Of a stretch of DNA of 64,000 bases, positions 40,540 to 49,437 are shown piece after piece; positions within the stretch are counted from its first letter, which is position 1; every line of letters begins with the position of its first letter. The DNA is from Mycobacterium sp. NS-7484 (GTDB taxonomy: Bacteria > Actinomycetota > Actinomycetes > Mycobacteriales > Mycobacteriaceae). A program made the position numbers and the translations under genes. The stretch covers positions 62,001 through 126,000 of the forward strand of contig NZ_MBEJ01000099.1 in the NCBI RefSeq assembly GCF_001953975.1, written 5' to 3'. The notes beneath the pieces were generated by a model. The model was not told where the DNA came from, made no database searches, and worked only from the letters and a program-made list of their open reading frames with translations.

Positions 40540-41622
40540 ATGACGAAGACGGGACCCCTGGCCGGCGTGCGCGTGATCGAACTCGGGGGCATCGGACCGG
40601 GGCCGCACGCCGCGATGATGCTCTCGGATCTGGGTGCCGACGTGGTACGGGTGCGTCGCCCGGGCGGCCTGACCATGCCGGCCGAGAACGTCGACCTACT
40701 GCACCGGGGCAAGCGCATCGTCGACCTGGACGTCAAGGCCGAGCCGGGCAAGTTACTGGAGCTGGTCGCCAAAGCCGATGTGCTGCTTGACTGTTTCCGG
40801 CCCGGCACCTGCGAACGCCTGGGCATCGGACCGGCCGAGTGTGAGGCCGCCAACCCGCGGTTGATCTTCGCCCGCATCACCGGTTGGGGGCAGGACGGTC
40901 CGTTGGCCACCACGGCGGGCCACGACATCAACTACCTGTCGCAGACCGGGGCGCTGTCGGCGATCGGTTATCGAGACCGGCCGCCGGTCGCCCCGCTCAA
41001 CCTCGTCGCCGATTTCGGCGGCGGCTCGATGCTCGTCGTCATCGGCATCGCCACCGCGCTGTACGAGCGGGAGAAATCCGGCAAGGGGCAGGTGATCGAC
41101 GCGGCCATGGTCGACGGCGTCAGCATGCTGTCGCAGATGATGTGGACCATGCGGGCCACCGGATCGTTGCGCGACGAGCGTGAGTCGTTCCTGCTCGACG
41201 GCGGTGCCCCGTATTACCGCACCTATGAGACCTCCGACGGCGGCTACATGGCCGTCGGCGCGATCGAACCGCAGTTCTTCGCACAGTTGGTGGCCGGACT
41301 CGGGCTGGACGCCGCCGCCATCCCCGGGCAGTTCGAGTTGGCCCGCTATGACGAGTTGCGCGACATCTTCACCGAGCGCTTCGCCACCAAGACCCGCGAC
41401 GAGTGGACGGAGATCTTCGCCGGCACCGATGCCTGCGTGACACCGGTGCTCACCTGGGGTGAGGCCGCCGAGAGCGAGCACCTGCGGGCCCGGTCGACGC
41501 TCGTGTCGGTCGATGGCGTGGCCCAGGCTGCACCGGCCCCGCGGTTCTCCCGGACTGCGGCGGGCACGCCCGGTCAGCCGCCGCAGGCCAGCACGAGCCT
41601 CGACGACATCGGCTGGACCTGA
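40540..41622 (+). CDS. mcr: CaiB/BaiF-family, alpha-methylacyl-CoA racemase-like
   Basis: 360 aa family III CoA-transferase fold. N-terminus GVRVIELGGIGPGPHAAMML and GADVVRVRRPGG match alpha-methylacyl-CoA racemase (Rv1143 type). Expected catalytic residues occur in GHDINYLSQTGAL (His) and GAIEPQFFAQL (Glu). Epimerises 2-methyl-branched acyl-CoAs for beta-oxidation of sterol side chains or branched fatty acids. ATG 40540; upstream frame overlaps the previous gene. Confidence 0.85.
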   Translation: MTKTGPLAGVRVIELGGIGPGPHAAMMLSDLGADVVRVRRPGGLTMPAENVDLLHRGKRIVDLDVKAEPGKLLELVAKADVLLDCFRPGTCERLGIGPAECEAANPRLIFARITGWGQDGPLATTAGHDINYLSQTGALSAIGYRDRPPVAPLNLVADFGGGSMLVVIGIATALYEREKSGKGQVIDAAMVDGVSMLSQMMWTMRATGSLRDERESFLLDGGAPYYRTYETSDGGYMAVGAIEPQFFAQLVAGLGLDAAAIPGQFELARYDELRDIFTERFATKTRDEWTEIFAGTDACVTPVLTWGEAAESEHLRARSTLVSVDGVAQAAPAPRFSRTAAGTPGQPPQASTSLDDIGWT

Positions 41623-41681
41623 TCGGCACCAAGAGTCTTTGGTCCCTGGCCATCGCGCCGCTCAGCCGCCACGATGAAGGA

Positions 41682-42587
41682 GTGACTTCCTCAGACGCCC
41701 CGGTTGTGGTTGGAATCGACGGCAGTGACGGCGCGCTCGCCGCGGCCCGGTGGGCCGGCGCGCTCGCCGAACGGTTCGGCGCACCGCTGCGCATCGTGCA
41801 CGCGCTGCCATCGCTGGGCCGCAACCTGACTCAGACCGCAGCCGCGTTGACCGCCGCGATGATGTCCTATCAGCAGGACATGGCGCAGACGTTCCTCAAG
41901 GCCGCCGAACGGGCCGTCCGCGACGAACACCCCGCGTTGACGGTGTCCACGGTCTCCTTCGACGAGCCGGCCGATCAGGTGTTGATCGAGGCCAGCCGGC
42001 AGGCGCGGCTGGTCGTCCTCGGCGGCAAGACCGTCACCCCGGCCGCGGCGCTGCTGCTCGGTTCGACAGCGCTGTCGGTGGCGACCCGGGCCGCGTGCCC
42101 GGTGGTGGCCTTCCGCGGGGATCAGGTCTCACCGGGGGAGGGGCCCGTCGTCGTCGGGGCCGACGACAGCCCCGCCGCGCAGGCCGCGTTGGCGATGGCG
42201 TTCGAATTCGCCGACCGGTTCGGCCTGACGCTGAATGCGGTGCGGTCGCTGTCGTTGGCCGCTCCGGCCGAGACCGGAGTCAGCATCCCGCTGCTAATCG
42301 ATTGGGACGGTGTGGAATCCGCCGAACTCGCCGCGCTGACCGACGCTGTCGACGTTCACAACAAACGCCACCCCGGGGTTGCGGCCAAATGCTTCGTCGA
42401 GCCCGATTCGCCCGGCAAGGCACTGCTCAAGCACGTCACGGATTCCGGGCTGGTGGTCGTCGGCTCTCGTGGCCGCAACGCGCTGGCCGGTGTCCTGCTC
42501 GGGTCGACGAGCCTGAATCTGTTGCACCACAGCCTCGTTCCGGTGATGATCTGCCGCGCGGTGGCAGAAGGAGATTCGCATGAGTGA
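41682..42587 (+). CDS. Tandem universal stress protein
   Basis: 301 aa, two Usp domains (VVVGIDGSDGALAAARWAGA; VVVGADDSPAAQAALAMAFE). The second has a complete ATP loop GSRGRNALAGVLLGSTS; the first is worn (GGKTVTPAAALLLGSTA). GTG start directly after AAGGA. Stop overlaps the next usp gene by 8 bp. Confidence 0.88.
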   Translation: MTSSDAPVVVGIDGSDGALAAARWAGALAERFGAPLRIVHALPSLGRNLTQTAAALTAAMMSYQQDMAQTFLKAAERAVRDEHPALTVSTVSFDEPADQVLIEASRQARLVVLGGKTVTPAAALLLGSTALSVATRAACPVVAFRGDQVSPGEGPVVVGADDSPAAQAALAMAFEFADRFGLTLNAVRSLSLAAPAETGVSIPLLIDWDGVESAELAALTDAVDVHNKRHPGVAAKCFVEPDSPGKALLKHVTDSGLVVVGSRGRNALAGVLLGSTSLNLLHHSLVPVMICRAVAEGDSHE

Positions 42588-43458
42588 CCATGACGTCCGG
42601 CACGGAATCGTCGTCGGTGTCGACGGGTCGTCGGCATCGGATACGGCGGTGGCCTGGGCCGCACGCGATGCCCAGCTTCGCGGCGTCGAGCTCACGTTGG
42701 TGTACGCACTGCCCGGGGCGATGTCGCCGGTCTGGCTGGACGTCGCGCTGCCCGAGGAGTATCTGCAGGCCCAGGATGATCAGGCGCAGAACGTTCTCGA
42801 CGCCGCACGCCGGGTCGCCGTCGACGCCACGACCAAGCCCGGCGCGCACCCCCTCCGCATCGTCGAGAAGGCCGTGCCCGGACACGCGGTCGCCACCTTG
42901 ATCGAATATTCCCGACGCGCTGACCTCGTGGTCGTCGGTTCCCGCGGGTTGGGCAAGTGGGGACGTCGGCTTCTCGGATCGGTGAGCTCAAGCCTGGCCC
43001 AGCACGCCCATGGGCCGGTTGCGGTGATCCCGGAGAACGAGCCGCCGTCGACGGCGCCGGTGGTCGTCGGGGTCGACGGTTCACCGGCTTCCGAGCTGGC
43101 CACCGAAATCGCATTCGACGAAGCGTCGCGACGCAGGGTGGAGCTCGTCGTGGTGCACACCTGGACCGATGTGAATTTCGAGTTCCCCGACATCAAGTGG
43201 GACGATCTGACGCCGCGCGCCGAACGGGCGCTGGCCGAACAGCTTGCCGGGTGGGGCGAGCGGTATCCCGACGTCGCGGTGCGCCGGGTGGTCATGCCCG
43301 ACCGGCCCGCCCGCCAACTGCTGGCGCAGGCCGAGACCGCGCAACTGGTGGTGGTCGGCAGCCGGGGCCGAGGCGGATTCACCGGGATGCTGCTGGGCTC
43401 GGTCAGCTCGGCCGTCGTCCATTCCTCCACCGCACCGGTGATCGTCGCGCGTAGCTGA
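42580..43458 (+). CDS. Tandem universal stress protein
   Basis: 292 aa, two Usp domains (GIVVGVDGSSASDTAVAWAA; VVVGVDGSPASELATEIAFD) both with intact ATP motifs (GSRGLGKWGRRLLGSVSS, GSRGRGGFTGMLLGSVSS). Mycobacterial tandem Usps respond to hypoxia and NO through DosR. Translated together with the preceding Usp. Confidence 0.9.
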   Translation: MSDHDVRHGIVVGVDGSSASDTAVAWAARDAQLRGVELTLVYALPGAMSPVWLDVALPEEYLQAQDDQAQNVLDAARRVAVDATTKPGAHPLRIVEKAVPGHAVATLIEYSRRADLVVVGSRGLGKWGRRLLGSVSSSLAQHAHGPVAVIPENEPPSTAPVVVGVDGSPASELATEIAFDEASRRRVELVVVHTWTDVNFEFPDIKWDDLTPRAERALAEQLAGWGERYPDVAVRRVVMPDRPARQLLAQAETAQLVVVGSRGRGGFTGMLLGSVSSAVVHSSTAPVIVARS

Positions 43459-43499
43459 AATCCCGTCCGGTTCCCGGCCTGGCCACTACATTCGGTCCT

Positions 43500-43943
43500 A
43501 TGGCGGTGCGGGCCTCGCGGGAGGCCGTGTTCGATGCCTCACCCGAGGCGATCATGGCTGTGCTCGCCGACGTTGAGGCATTGCCGGCCTGGTCGCCGGT
43601 GCATCGACGGGTCGATGTGCTCGACCGGTACCCGCACGGTCGTCCCCATCACGTCAAGACCACGGTGCGGCTTCTCGGGGTTACCGACAAGGAGATTCTC
43701 GAATACCACTGGGGTGAGAACTGGATGGTTTGGGATGCCGAAGCGAATCTCCAGCAACGCGGCCAACACGTCGAATACAACCTCACTCCCGAGATGGACC
43801 GGACCCGGGTGCGGTTCGACATCATCGTCGACCTGGCGATGCCCATCCCGGACTTCCTGATCCGGCGGGGTAAGAAGCTGGTGCTCGACGTGGCCATCGA
43901 GCGGCTCCGGCGGGAGGTCATGAGTAATGCTCACCATGCGTGA
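43500..43943 (+). CDS. SRPBCC (START-like) lipid-binding protein
   Basis: 147 aa, same fold and motifs as the protein at 40077-40517 (ASPEAIMAVLADVEALPAWS, VRFDIIVDLAMPIPDFLIRR). Likely paralogue from duplication. Follows the usp pair and precedes an F420 enzyme. Confidence 0.8.
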   Translation: MAVRASREAVFDASPEAIMAVLADVEALPAWSPVHRRVDVLDRYPHGRPHHVKTTVRLLGVTDKEILEYHWGENWMVWDAEANLQQRGQHVEYNLTPEMDRTRVRFDIIVDLAMPIPDFLIRRGKKLVLDVAIERLRREVMSNAHHA

Positions 43944-43982
43944 AACGGAATTGTGGTGCGCCCGGGGGCTGTTGATGCCGTT

Positions 43983-44900
43983 ATGCCGACCGGAGTCGTC
44001 CTTGCCCTGAACCCGTCCGCCTCGAACGTCGTCGACGCTGCGATCGCACAGGCCCGCGCCGCGTATGCGGCCGGGGTCCGCCGGCTCTGGCTGGCCCAGC
44101 AGTTCGACGTCGACGCCATCACCCTGGCCGCGTTGATCGGGGCCGCGGTGCCCGGCCTGGCCGTCGGCACCTCGGTGGTGCCGCTCAACCCGCGTCACCC
44201 GCTGGTGGTGGCGTCGGCGGCGCAGACGGCCCAGGCCGCCGTCCACGGGAACTTCACGTTGGGTATCGGCCTGGGATCCCATGCCCCCGAGCACCGCGCC
44301 TTCGGCACGGTGTGGGCCGATCCGGTGGGCCGGTTGCGTGAGCACCTGCAGGTCCTGCGCTCGGTCTTCCACGATCGCGCAGTCAGCTTCCACGGCAACG
44401 AGTTCACCGCGGACCCGGAGTGGCCCGTGCATGTGCCCGGCGGTGCGCCGGTGCCCGTCTACGTCGCCGCGATGGGTCCCAAAGCGCTCGCGGTGACCGG
44501 AGAACTGGCCGACGGGACGCTGCCGTATCTCGCCGGGCCGCGCACGGTCGGAGAGTTCATCGTGCCGACGATCACCGCCGCGGCCACCGCGGCAGGGCGG
44601 CCGCAACCGCGGGTGGTGGCCATGGTGCCCGCCCTGATCGACGACGACGCCGACGCGGCCCGCGACGCTGCCGCAGCGCGGCTGGCGTTCTACGAGACCA
44701 TCCCGTCGTATCGGAAAGTGATTGCCCGCGAACAGGTTTCCAGCATCGTCGAGCTGGCGGCAATCGGATCCGCGAAGCATGTCCACGCGCAGTTGCAGCG
44801 CTACCTCGACGCCGGCGCGACCGAGGTGGCGCTCAGCCCGATCCGGACCGAGGCGCGGGATCTGGCCGCGCTGTGGGAGGTGGCTGCCTCGCTGGGATAG
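43983..44900 (+). CDS. LLM-class F420-dependent oxidoreductase
   Basis: 305 aa luciferase-like TIM barrel: GVRRLWLAQQFDVDAITLAA, NFTLGIGLGSHAPEHRAFG and PVPVYVAAMGPKALAVTGEL. Cofactor F420 is assigned from the family. ATG 43983 chosen over GTG 43953. Substrate unknown. Confidence 0.82.
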   Translation: MPTGVVLALNPSASNVVDAAIAQARAAYAAGVRRLWLAQQFDVDAITLAALIGAAVPGLAVGTSVVPLNPRHPLVVASAAQTAQAAVHGNFTLGIGLGSHAPEHRAFGTVWADPVGRLREHLQVLRSVFHDRAVSFHGNEFTADPEWPVHVPGGAPVPVYVAAMGPKALAVTGELADGTLPYLAGPRTVGEFIVPTITAAATAAGRPQPRVVAMVPALIDDDADAARDAAAARLAFYETIPSYRKVIAREQVSSIVELAAIGSAKHVHAQLQRYLDAGATEVALSPIRTEARDLAALWEVAASLG

Positions 44901-45059
44901 GCCTGCCCACTACCACATGCGCTCCGGCTACGGGGCGGAATCAAGCGACAATGTGTCGCTATCTGTGGTGGATTCCTTACATGATGACAGCGCGGGGCTG
45001 TCGAGGCGACTGGCAGCATGACAGGCCACACGTCAATACCGTCCAAAGGGTGATCGCCG

Positions 45060-45422
45060 TTGTCTCGCACGCTTTTCGACCGCCTGCCGCCGGAACCTGT
45101 TGTGCCACAGGAGCTGCCCGGACGTCCGGCGATCCCGGTGTACCGGTCCCCGCGTAACCTGCCGCCACCGGCTCTCGACGAGTGGAGCTGGCAGCTCGAC
45201 GGCAGCTGCCGGGACCATCCGGCCGAGGTGTTCTTCCCGGATGAGGTTCGCGGCCGAAAGCTCCGCCGGCAGGAGGAAGCGGCCAAGGCGATCTGCCTGC
45301 AATGTCCCGTGCTGAAACGCTGCCGGGAGCATGCACTGTCGGCCCCGGAACCCTACGGCATCTGGGGGGCGATGACGGCCAGGGAGCGTGCCGTCAAGCT
45401 GTGCAGCAGGTTCGGTTCCTGA
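45060..45422 (+). CDS. WhiB-family iron-sulfur regulator, WhiB3-like
   Basis: 120 aa Wbl protein. Four cluster cysteines: Cys50 (DGSCRD), Cys79-x2-Cys82 (ICLQC) and Cys88 (KRC); the turn is GIWGA at 100-104 (usual G[VI]WGG). The WSWQLDG segment before Cys50 and the long Cys50-Cys79 spacing resemble WhiB3. TTG start with AAAGGG about ten bases upstream. It is not in the M. tuberculosis Rv0858c region, so it is an additional Wbl. Lacks a basic C-terminal DNA-binding tail and must rely on SigA contact (inference). Confidence 0.85.
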   Translation: MSRTLFDRLPPEPVVPQELPGRPAIPVYRSPRNLPPPALDEWSWQLDGSCRDHPAEVFFPDEVRGRKLRRQEEAAKAICLQCPVLKRCREHALSAPEPYGIWGAMTARERAVKLCSRFGS

Positions 45423-45436
45423 CGGGTCGAGCCGGA

Positions 45437-46606
45437 TCACCGGCGGGGTCGTAGCACCCCGAGTCGCCGGATCGCTTCTTCCAACGTGTCGTCGCGTTTG
45501 CAGAATGCGAAGCGCACCAAGTGATTCCAGCTGTCGGCATGCTCCTCCCGTCCGCAGAAAGCTGACATCGGTATCGCCGCCACCCCGGCCTTGTGCGGAA
45601 GTTCGGCGCAGAACTGTGTGCTGTCGGAGTAACCCAACGGTCGCGGGTCGGCGCACAGGAAGTAGGTGCCGCGGCTGTCGTGTACCTCGAACCCGATGTC
45701 GGCCAGCGCGTTGCCCAGCCGGTCCCGCTTGGCCCGGAACGATTCGCGCAAATCGGCCACCCAGCCGTCCTCGTGATTGAGTGCGTGGGCCACCGCGGGC
45801 TGGAACGGCCCGCCACCCACATAGCTCAGGTACTGCTTGGCGGCCCGTACACCGGCGATGAGGTCGGCAGGTCCACAGGCCCAGCCGATCTTCCAGCCCG
45901 TGACGTTGAACATCTTGGCCGCACTGGAAATGGTGACGGTCCGGCCCGCCATGCCCGGATAGCCGGCCAGTGGGCGATGCTCGACCCCGAAGACCAGCTG
46001 CTCGTACACCTCGTCGGTGATCACCAGCAGATCGTGCTCGATCGCCAGCGCCGCGATGGCTCGCAACTCGGCGTCGGAGGCGACCGCACCGGTCGGGTTG
46101 TGCGGTGAGTTGAGGATCAGGGCCTTGGTCTGCGGGGTCACCGCCCGGTGCAGACCTTCGGTGTCGATCGCAAAGCCGGCACCCTCGGCGACCATGGGAA
46201 CGGTCCGGCGGATGCACCCGGCCATCGCGATCACCGGCGAGTAGGAGTCGTAGAAGGGCTCGATCACCAGCACCTCCGAGCCCGGCTCGACCAGGCCCAG
46301 CACCGAAGCGGCGATGGCCTCAGTGGCGCCGACGGTCACCAGCACCTCGGTGTCGGCGTCATAGTCGATGCCGAAGTGGCGTTTGCGCTGGGCGGCGATC
46401 GCGGCCCGCAGCTCGGGAATGCCGAGCCCGGGCGGGTACTGGTTGTGGCCGCTGGAGATCGAGTCGATCGCGATTTTGAGCATCTCGGCCGGGCCGTCCT
46501 CGTCGGGAAACCCCTGACCCAGATTCACCGCACCGAGCTTCGCCGCCAGGGCGGACATCTCGGCGAACACTGTGACGGCGAACGGCTGCAGCCGTGTGAC
46601 AGTCAT
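45437..46606 (-). CDS. dapC: N-succinyldiaminopimelate aminotransferase-like PLP enzyme
   Basis: 389 aa class-I aminotransferase (Rv0858c). PLP lysine near Lys231 in SSAAKMFNVTGWKIGW; substrate Asn in NSPHNPTGAV; Asp/Tyr in ITDEVYEQL. Needed for meso-diaminopimelate and lysine synthesis. Its first codons are about 55 bp from the divergent old yellow enzyme gene. Confidence 0.88.
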   Translation of the reverse strand: MTVTRLQPFAVTVFAEMSALAAKLGAVNLGQGFPDEDGPAEMLKIAIDSISSGHNQYPPGLGIPELRAAIAAQRKRHFGIDYDADTEVLVTVGATEAIAASVLGLVEPGSEVLVIEPFYDSYSPVIAMAGCIRRTVPMVAEGAGFAIDTEGLHRAVTPQTKALILNSPHNPTGAVASDAELRAIAALAIEHDLLVITDEVYEQLVFGVEHRPLAGYPGMAGRTVTISSAAKMFNVTGWKIGWACGPADLIAGVRAAKQYLSYVGGGPFQPAVAHALNHEDGWVADLRESFRAKRDRLGNALADIGFEVHDSRGTYFLCADPRPLGYSDSTQFCAELPHKAGVAAIPMSAFCGREEHADSWNHLVRFAFCKRDDTLEEAIRRLGVLRPRR

Positions 46607-46661
46607 GTTGCATGAGGCTAATGCGGGAATGATTGCCGCGCCGCCGACGCTCTTATGCGGC

Positions 46662-47768
46662 GTGACCTACACACTGAACGCCGACGCGGCATTGCTGCAG
46701 CCGATCCAGGTGGGCGACACCGCCGCCACCAACCGTCTGTTCATGGCACCGCTGACGCGTTCGCGCGCCGACGCCGACGGCACCCCCTCACCGCTGGCCG
46801 CGCAGTACTACTCGCAGCGCGCCGGCGCGGGCCTGATCATCAGTGAGGCCACCGCCGTGGCCGAGACCGCCAACGGCGCCTACATGAACACCCCGGGCAT
46901 CTACACCGATCGCCATCAGCACGGTTGGGCGGAGATCGCGGACGCGGTGCATGCCGCGGGCGGCAAGATGTTCGTCCAGCTCTGGCACGTCGGCCGCTTG
47001 GCGCACCCCGAGATCAGCGGGTTCGAACCCGTCGCGCCATCGGCGATCGCCGCGGACGTCATCACCCACACGCCCACCGGCAAGAAGCCGTTGCCGACGC
47101 CGCGGGCCCTCGACATCGACGAGATCCCGGCCATCGTCGAGCAGTTCCGTGCCGCCGCCCGCCGCGCGATCGATGCGGGCATGGACGGCGTGGAAATTCA
47201 CGGTGCCAACGGCTATCTGCTGCACCAGTTCGCCTCCGATGTGGTCAACCAGCGCACCGACGCCTACGGTGGGTCGCCGCAGAACCGGGCCCGGCTGACC
47301 GCCGAGGTGGTCGAGGCCGTCGTCGACGAGATCGGCGCGGGCCGGGTCGGCTTACGGATCTCACCTGGGAACACCGCGGGCGGCATGCGCGAGACCGACA
47401 CGATCGGCACCTACGAGGCCCTGCTGGAGCGCATCGAACCGCTGGGTTTGGCCTATCTGCACGTGGTCATCGACCCGGCGGCGCACGATTTCGGTGTGCT
47501 GCGCGCGCTGTGGCCAGGCACGTTCGTGCTCAACACCGGGCGCGCCACCGGGACGGACTTCTGCCAGCTGGAGAGCTACGCCGAATGGGGCGCGATCAGC
47601 GCGGCCGCGGTGGGGCGAGCGTTCTTGGCGAACCCGGACCTGATCGACCGGCTGATTCTGGGTGCCGACCTCAACGAACCCGATGTGTCGACCTTCTATG
47701 CGCCGGGGCCGATCGGCTACACCGACTACCCGACACTGGCCGAGGTCGAGGAGCCCCGCTCGGCCTGA
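46662..47768 (+). CDS. Old yellow enzyme family flavin reductase
   Basis: 368 aa FMN ene-reductase (NemA-like): APLTRSRADADG, catalytic HGANGYLLHQF, RTDAYGGSPQNRARL, RISPGNTAGGM and VGRAFLANPDLI. Reduces activated alkenes such as N-ethylmaleimide with NADPH. GTG 46662 begins MTYTLNADAALLQPIQVGD; thirty codons of open frame upstream were discarded because they overlap the dapC start region. It may be leaderless. Confidence 0.88.
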   Translation: MTYTLNADAALLQPIQVGDTAATNRLFMAPLTRSRADADGTPSPLAAQYYSQRAGAGLIISEATAVAETANGAYMNTPGIYTDRHQHGWAEIADAVHAAGGKMFVQLWHVGRLAHPEISGFEPVAPSAIAADVITHTPTGKKPLPTPRALDIDEIPAIVEQFRAAARRAIDAGMDGVEIHGANGYLLHQFASDVVNQRTDAYGGSPQNRARLTAEVVEAVVDEIGAGRVGLRISPGNTAGGMRETDTIGTYEALLERIEPLGLAYLHVVIDPAAHDFGVLRALWPGTFVLNTGRATGTDFCQLESYAEWGAISAAAVGRAFLANPDLIDRLILGADLNEPDVSTFYAPGPIGYTDYPTLAEVEEPRSA

Positions 47769-47791
47769 TCTGCGGCGGGGTGGTTTGGTTC

Positions 47792-48017
47792 CGCGCCGTT
47801 TTCCACGTGAGGGTCGTTGCAGCGGGCGATCGGCAGCCCTGGTGTGGAAATCGGTGCGCCGGGCTGCGTGGCGGCGGCAGCGTACCCCTGCTATCGCGCC
47901 GTTTCCTACGTGAGGGTCGTTGCAGCGGGCGATCGGCAGCCCTGGGGTCGAAAACGGTGCGCCGGGCTGCGTGGCGTATGCCTGCTGTCGCGCCGTTTTC
48001 CACGTGAGGGTCGTTGC
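47792..48017. repeat. Tandem direct repeat of ~94-103 bp, 2.3 copies
   Basis: Unit 1 47792-47894, unit 2 47895-47988, partial unit 3 47989-48017. Each begins CGCGCCGTTTTCCACGTGAG or a close variant, and each complete unit contains an inverted pair (GTTTTCCAC with GTGGAAATC or variants) so it can fold into a hairpin. Located between the old yellow enzyme stop and fadA. Confidence 0.85.
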
Positions 48018-48211
48018 GCCGCGTGGTGAACAACTCCCATGTCGAAATCCGCGACGAGTCGGTCGACCGCCGGTTCCAGGAGATGCTGAGCACAGGCCCA
48101 ACCAACGGGTTGGGCGAGGCTGCTACGCTGCCGTTCAGAGGACCGCACTCGTGACGGGGCGGTTCCACAACCCAACCTGAACCTGAACGCCGACACGGCA
48201 GGGGAGCAGAC
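48018..48211 (+). promoter_or_regulatory. fadA upstream region
   Basis: No gene. A TACGCT hexamer at 48124-48129 is the best -10 candidate; a matching -35 is weak. GGGGAG at about 48202-48207 is the fadA ribosome site. Confidence 0.35.
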
Positions 48212-49423
48212 ATGTCCGAAGAAGCCTTCATCTACGAGGCGATCCGCACACCGCGCGGCAAGCAACGCAACGGCTCGCTCAACGAGGTCAAGCCCGTCAA
48301 CCTGGTGGTCGGCCTGATCGAAGAGATCCGCAGCCGCTACCCCGACCTGGACGAGACGCTGATCAGCGACCTCATCCTGGGCGTCGTCTCCCCGGTCGGC
48401 GACCAGGGCGGCGACATCGCCCGCACCGCCGGCCTGGTGGCCAAGCTCCCCGAGACCACGGGCGGCTTCCAGCTCAACCGCTTCTGCGCGTCCGGCCTCG
48501 AAGCGGTCAACCTGGCCGCCCAGAAGGTGCGCTCGGGCTGGGACGACCTGGTCCTCGCCGGTGGCGTGGAGTCCATGAGCCGCGTCCCCATGGGCTCCGA
48601 CGGCGGCGCCTGGGCCTCTGACCCGGAGACCAACTACCGCATCGGCTTCGTCCCGCAGGGCATCGGCGCCGACCTGATCGCCACCATCGAGGGCTTTTCC
48701 CGCGACGACGTCGACGCCTACGCCGCCCGCTCGCAGGAGAAAGCCGCAGCGGCCTGGTCCGGCGGCTACTTCGCCAAGTCCGTCGTCCCGGTCAAGGACC
48801 AGAACGGCCTCGTCGTCCTCGACCACGACGAGCACATGCGACCCGGCACGACCGTGGAGAGCCTGGGCAAGCTGAAGACCGCGTTCGACGGCATCGGCGC
48901 GATGGGCGGCTTCGACGACGTGGCGCTGCAGAAGTACCACTACGTCGAGAAGATCAACCACGTCCACACCGGCGGCAACAGCTCCGGCATCGTCGACGGC
49001 GCCGGCCTGCTGCTGATCGGTAGCGAGAAAGCCGGCCAGAGCCAGGGCCTGACCCCGCGCGCCCGCGTCGTGGCCACCGCCACCAGTGGTGCCGACCCGG
49101 TCATCATGCTCACCGGCCCCACCCCGGCCACCAAGAAGGTGTTGGATCGGGCCGGCCTGACCGTCGATGACATCGACCTGTTCGAGCTCAATGAGGCCTT
49201 TGCCTCCGTGGTGCTGAAGTTCCAGAAGGACCTCAACATCCCCGACGAGAAGCTCAACGTCAACGGTGGCGCCATCGCGATGGGCCACCCGCTGGGCGCC
49301 ACCGGCGCCATGATCACCGGAACCATGGTCGACGAGCTCGAGCGTCGCGGCGCCAAGCGTGCCCTGGTCACGCTGTGTATCGGCGGCGGCATGGGTGTGG
49401 CCACCATCATCGAGCGCGTGTAG
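48212..49423 (+). CDS. fadA: Acetyl-CoA acyltransferase (thiolase)
   Basis: 403 aa thiolase (Rv0859). Nucleophile Cys92 in NRFCASGLEA, His in MGHPLGATGAM, second Cys in LCIGGGMG. Cleaves 3-ketoacyl-CoA to acetyl-CoA; forms the trifunctional complex with FadB encoded 14 bp downstream. Codon use is markedly biased to C/G third positions, as in highly expressed genes. Confidence 0.95.
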   Translation: MSEEAFIYEAIRTPRGKQRNGSLNEVKPVNLVVGLIEEIRSRYPDLDETLISDLILGVVSPVGDQGGDIARTAGLVAKLPETTGGFQLNRFCASGLEAVNLAAQKVRSGWDDLVLAGGVESMSRVPMGSDGGAWASDPETNYRIGFVPQGIGADLIATIEGFSRDDVDAYAARSQEKAAAAWSGGYFAKSVVPVKDQNGLVVLDHDEHMRPGTTVESLGKLKTAFDGIGAMGGFDDVALQKYHYVEKINHVHTGGNSSGIVDGAGLLLIGSEKAGQSQGLTPRARVVATATSGADPVIMLTGPTPATKKVLDRAGLTVDDIDLFELNEAFASVVLKFQKDLNIPDEKLNVNGGAIAMGHPLGATGAMITGTMVDELERRGAKRALVTLCIGGGMGVATIIERV

Positions 49424-49437
49424 GGAGACGAAAAACA

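Noticed and set aside
47792..48017. CRISPR array
   Set aside because: Only 2.3 adjacent copies of about 100 bp with no unique spacers and no cas genes nearby.
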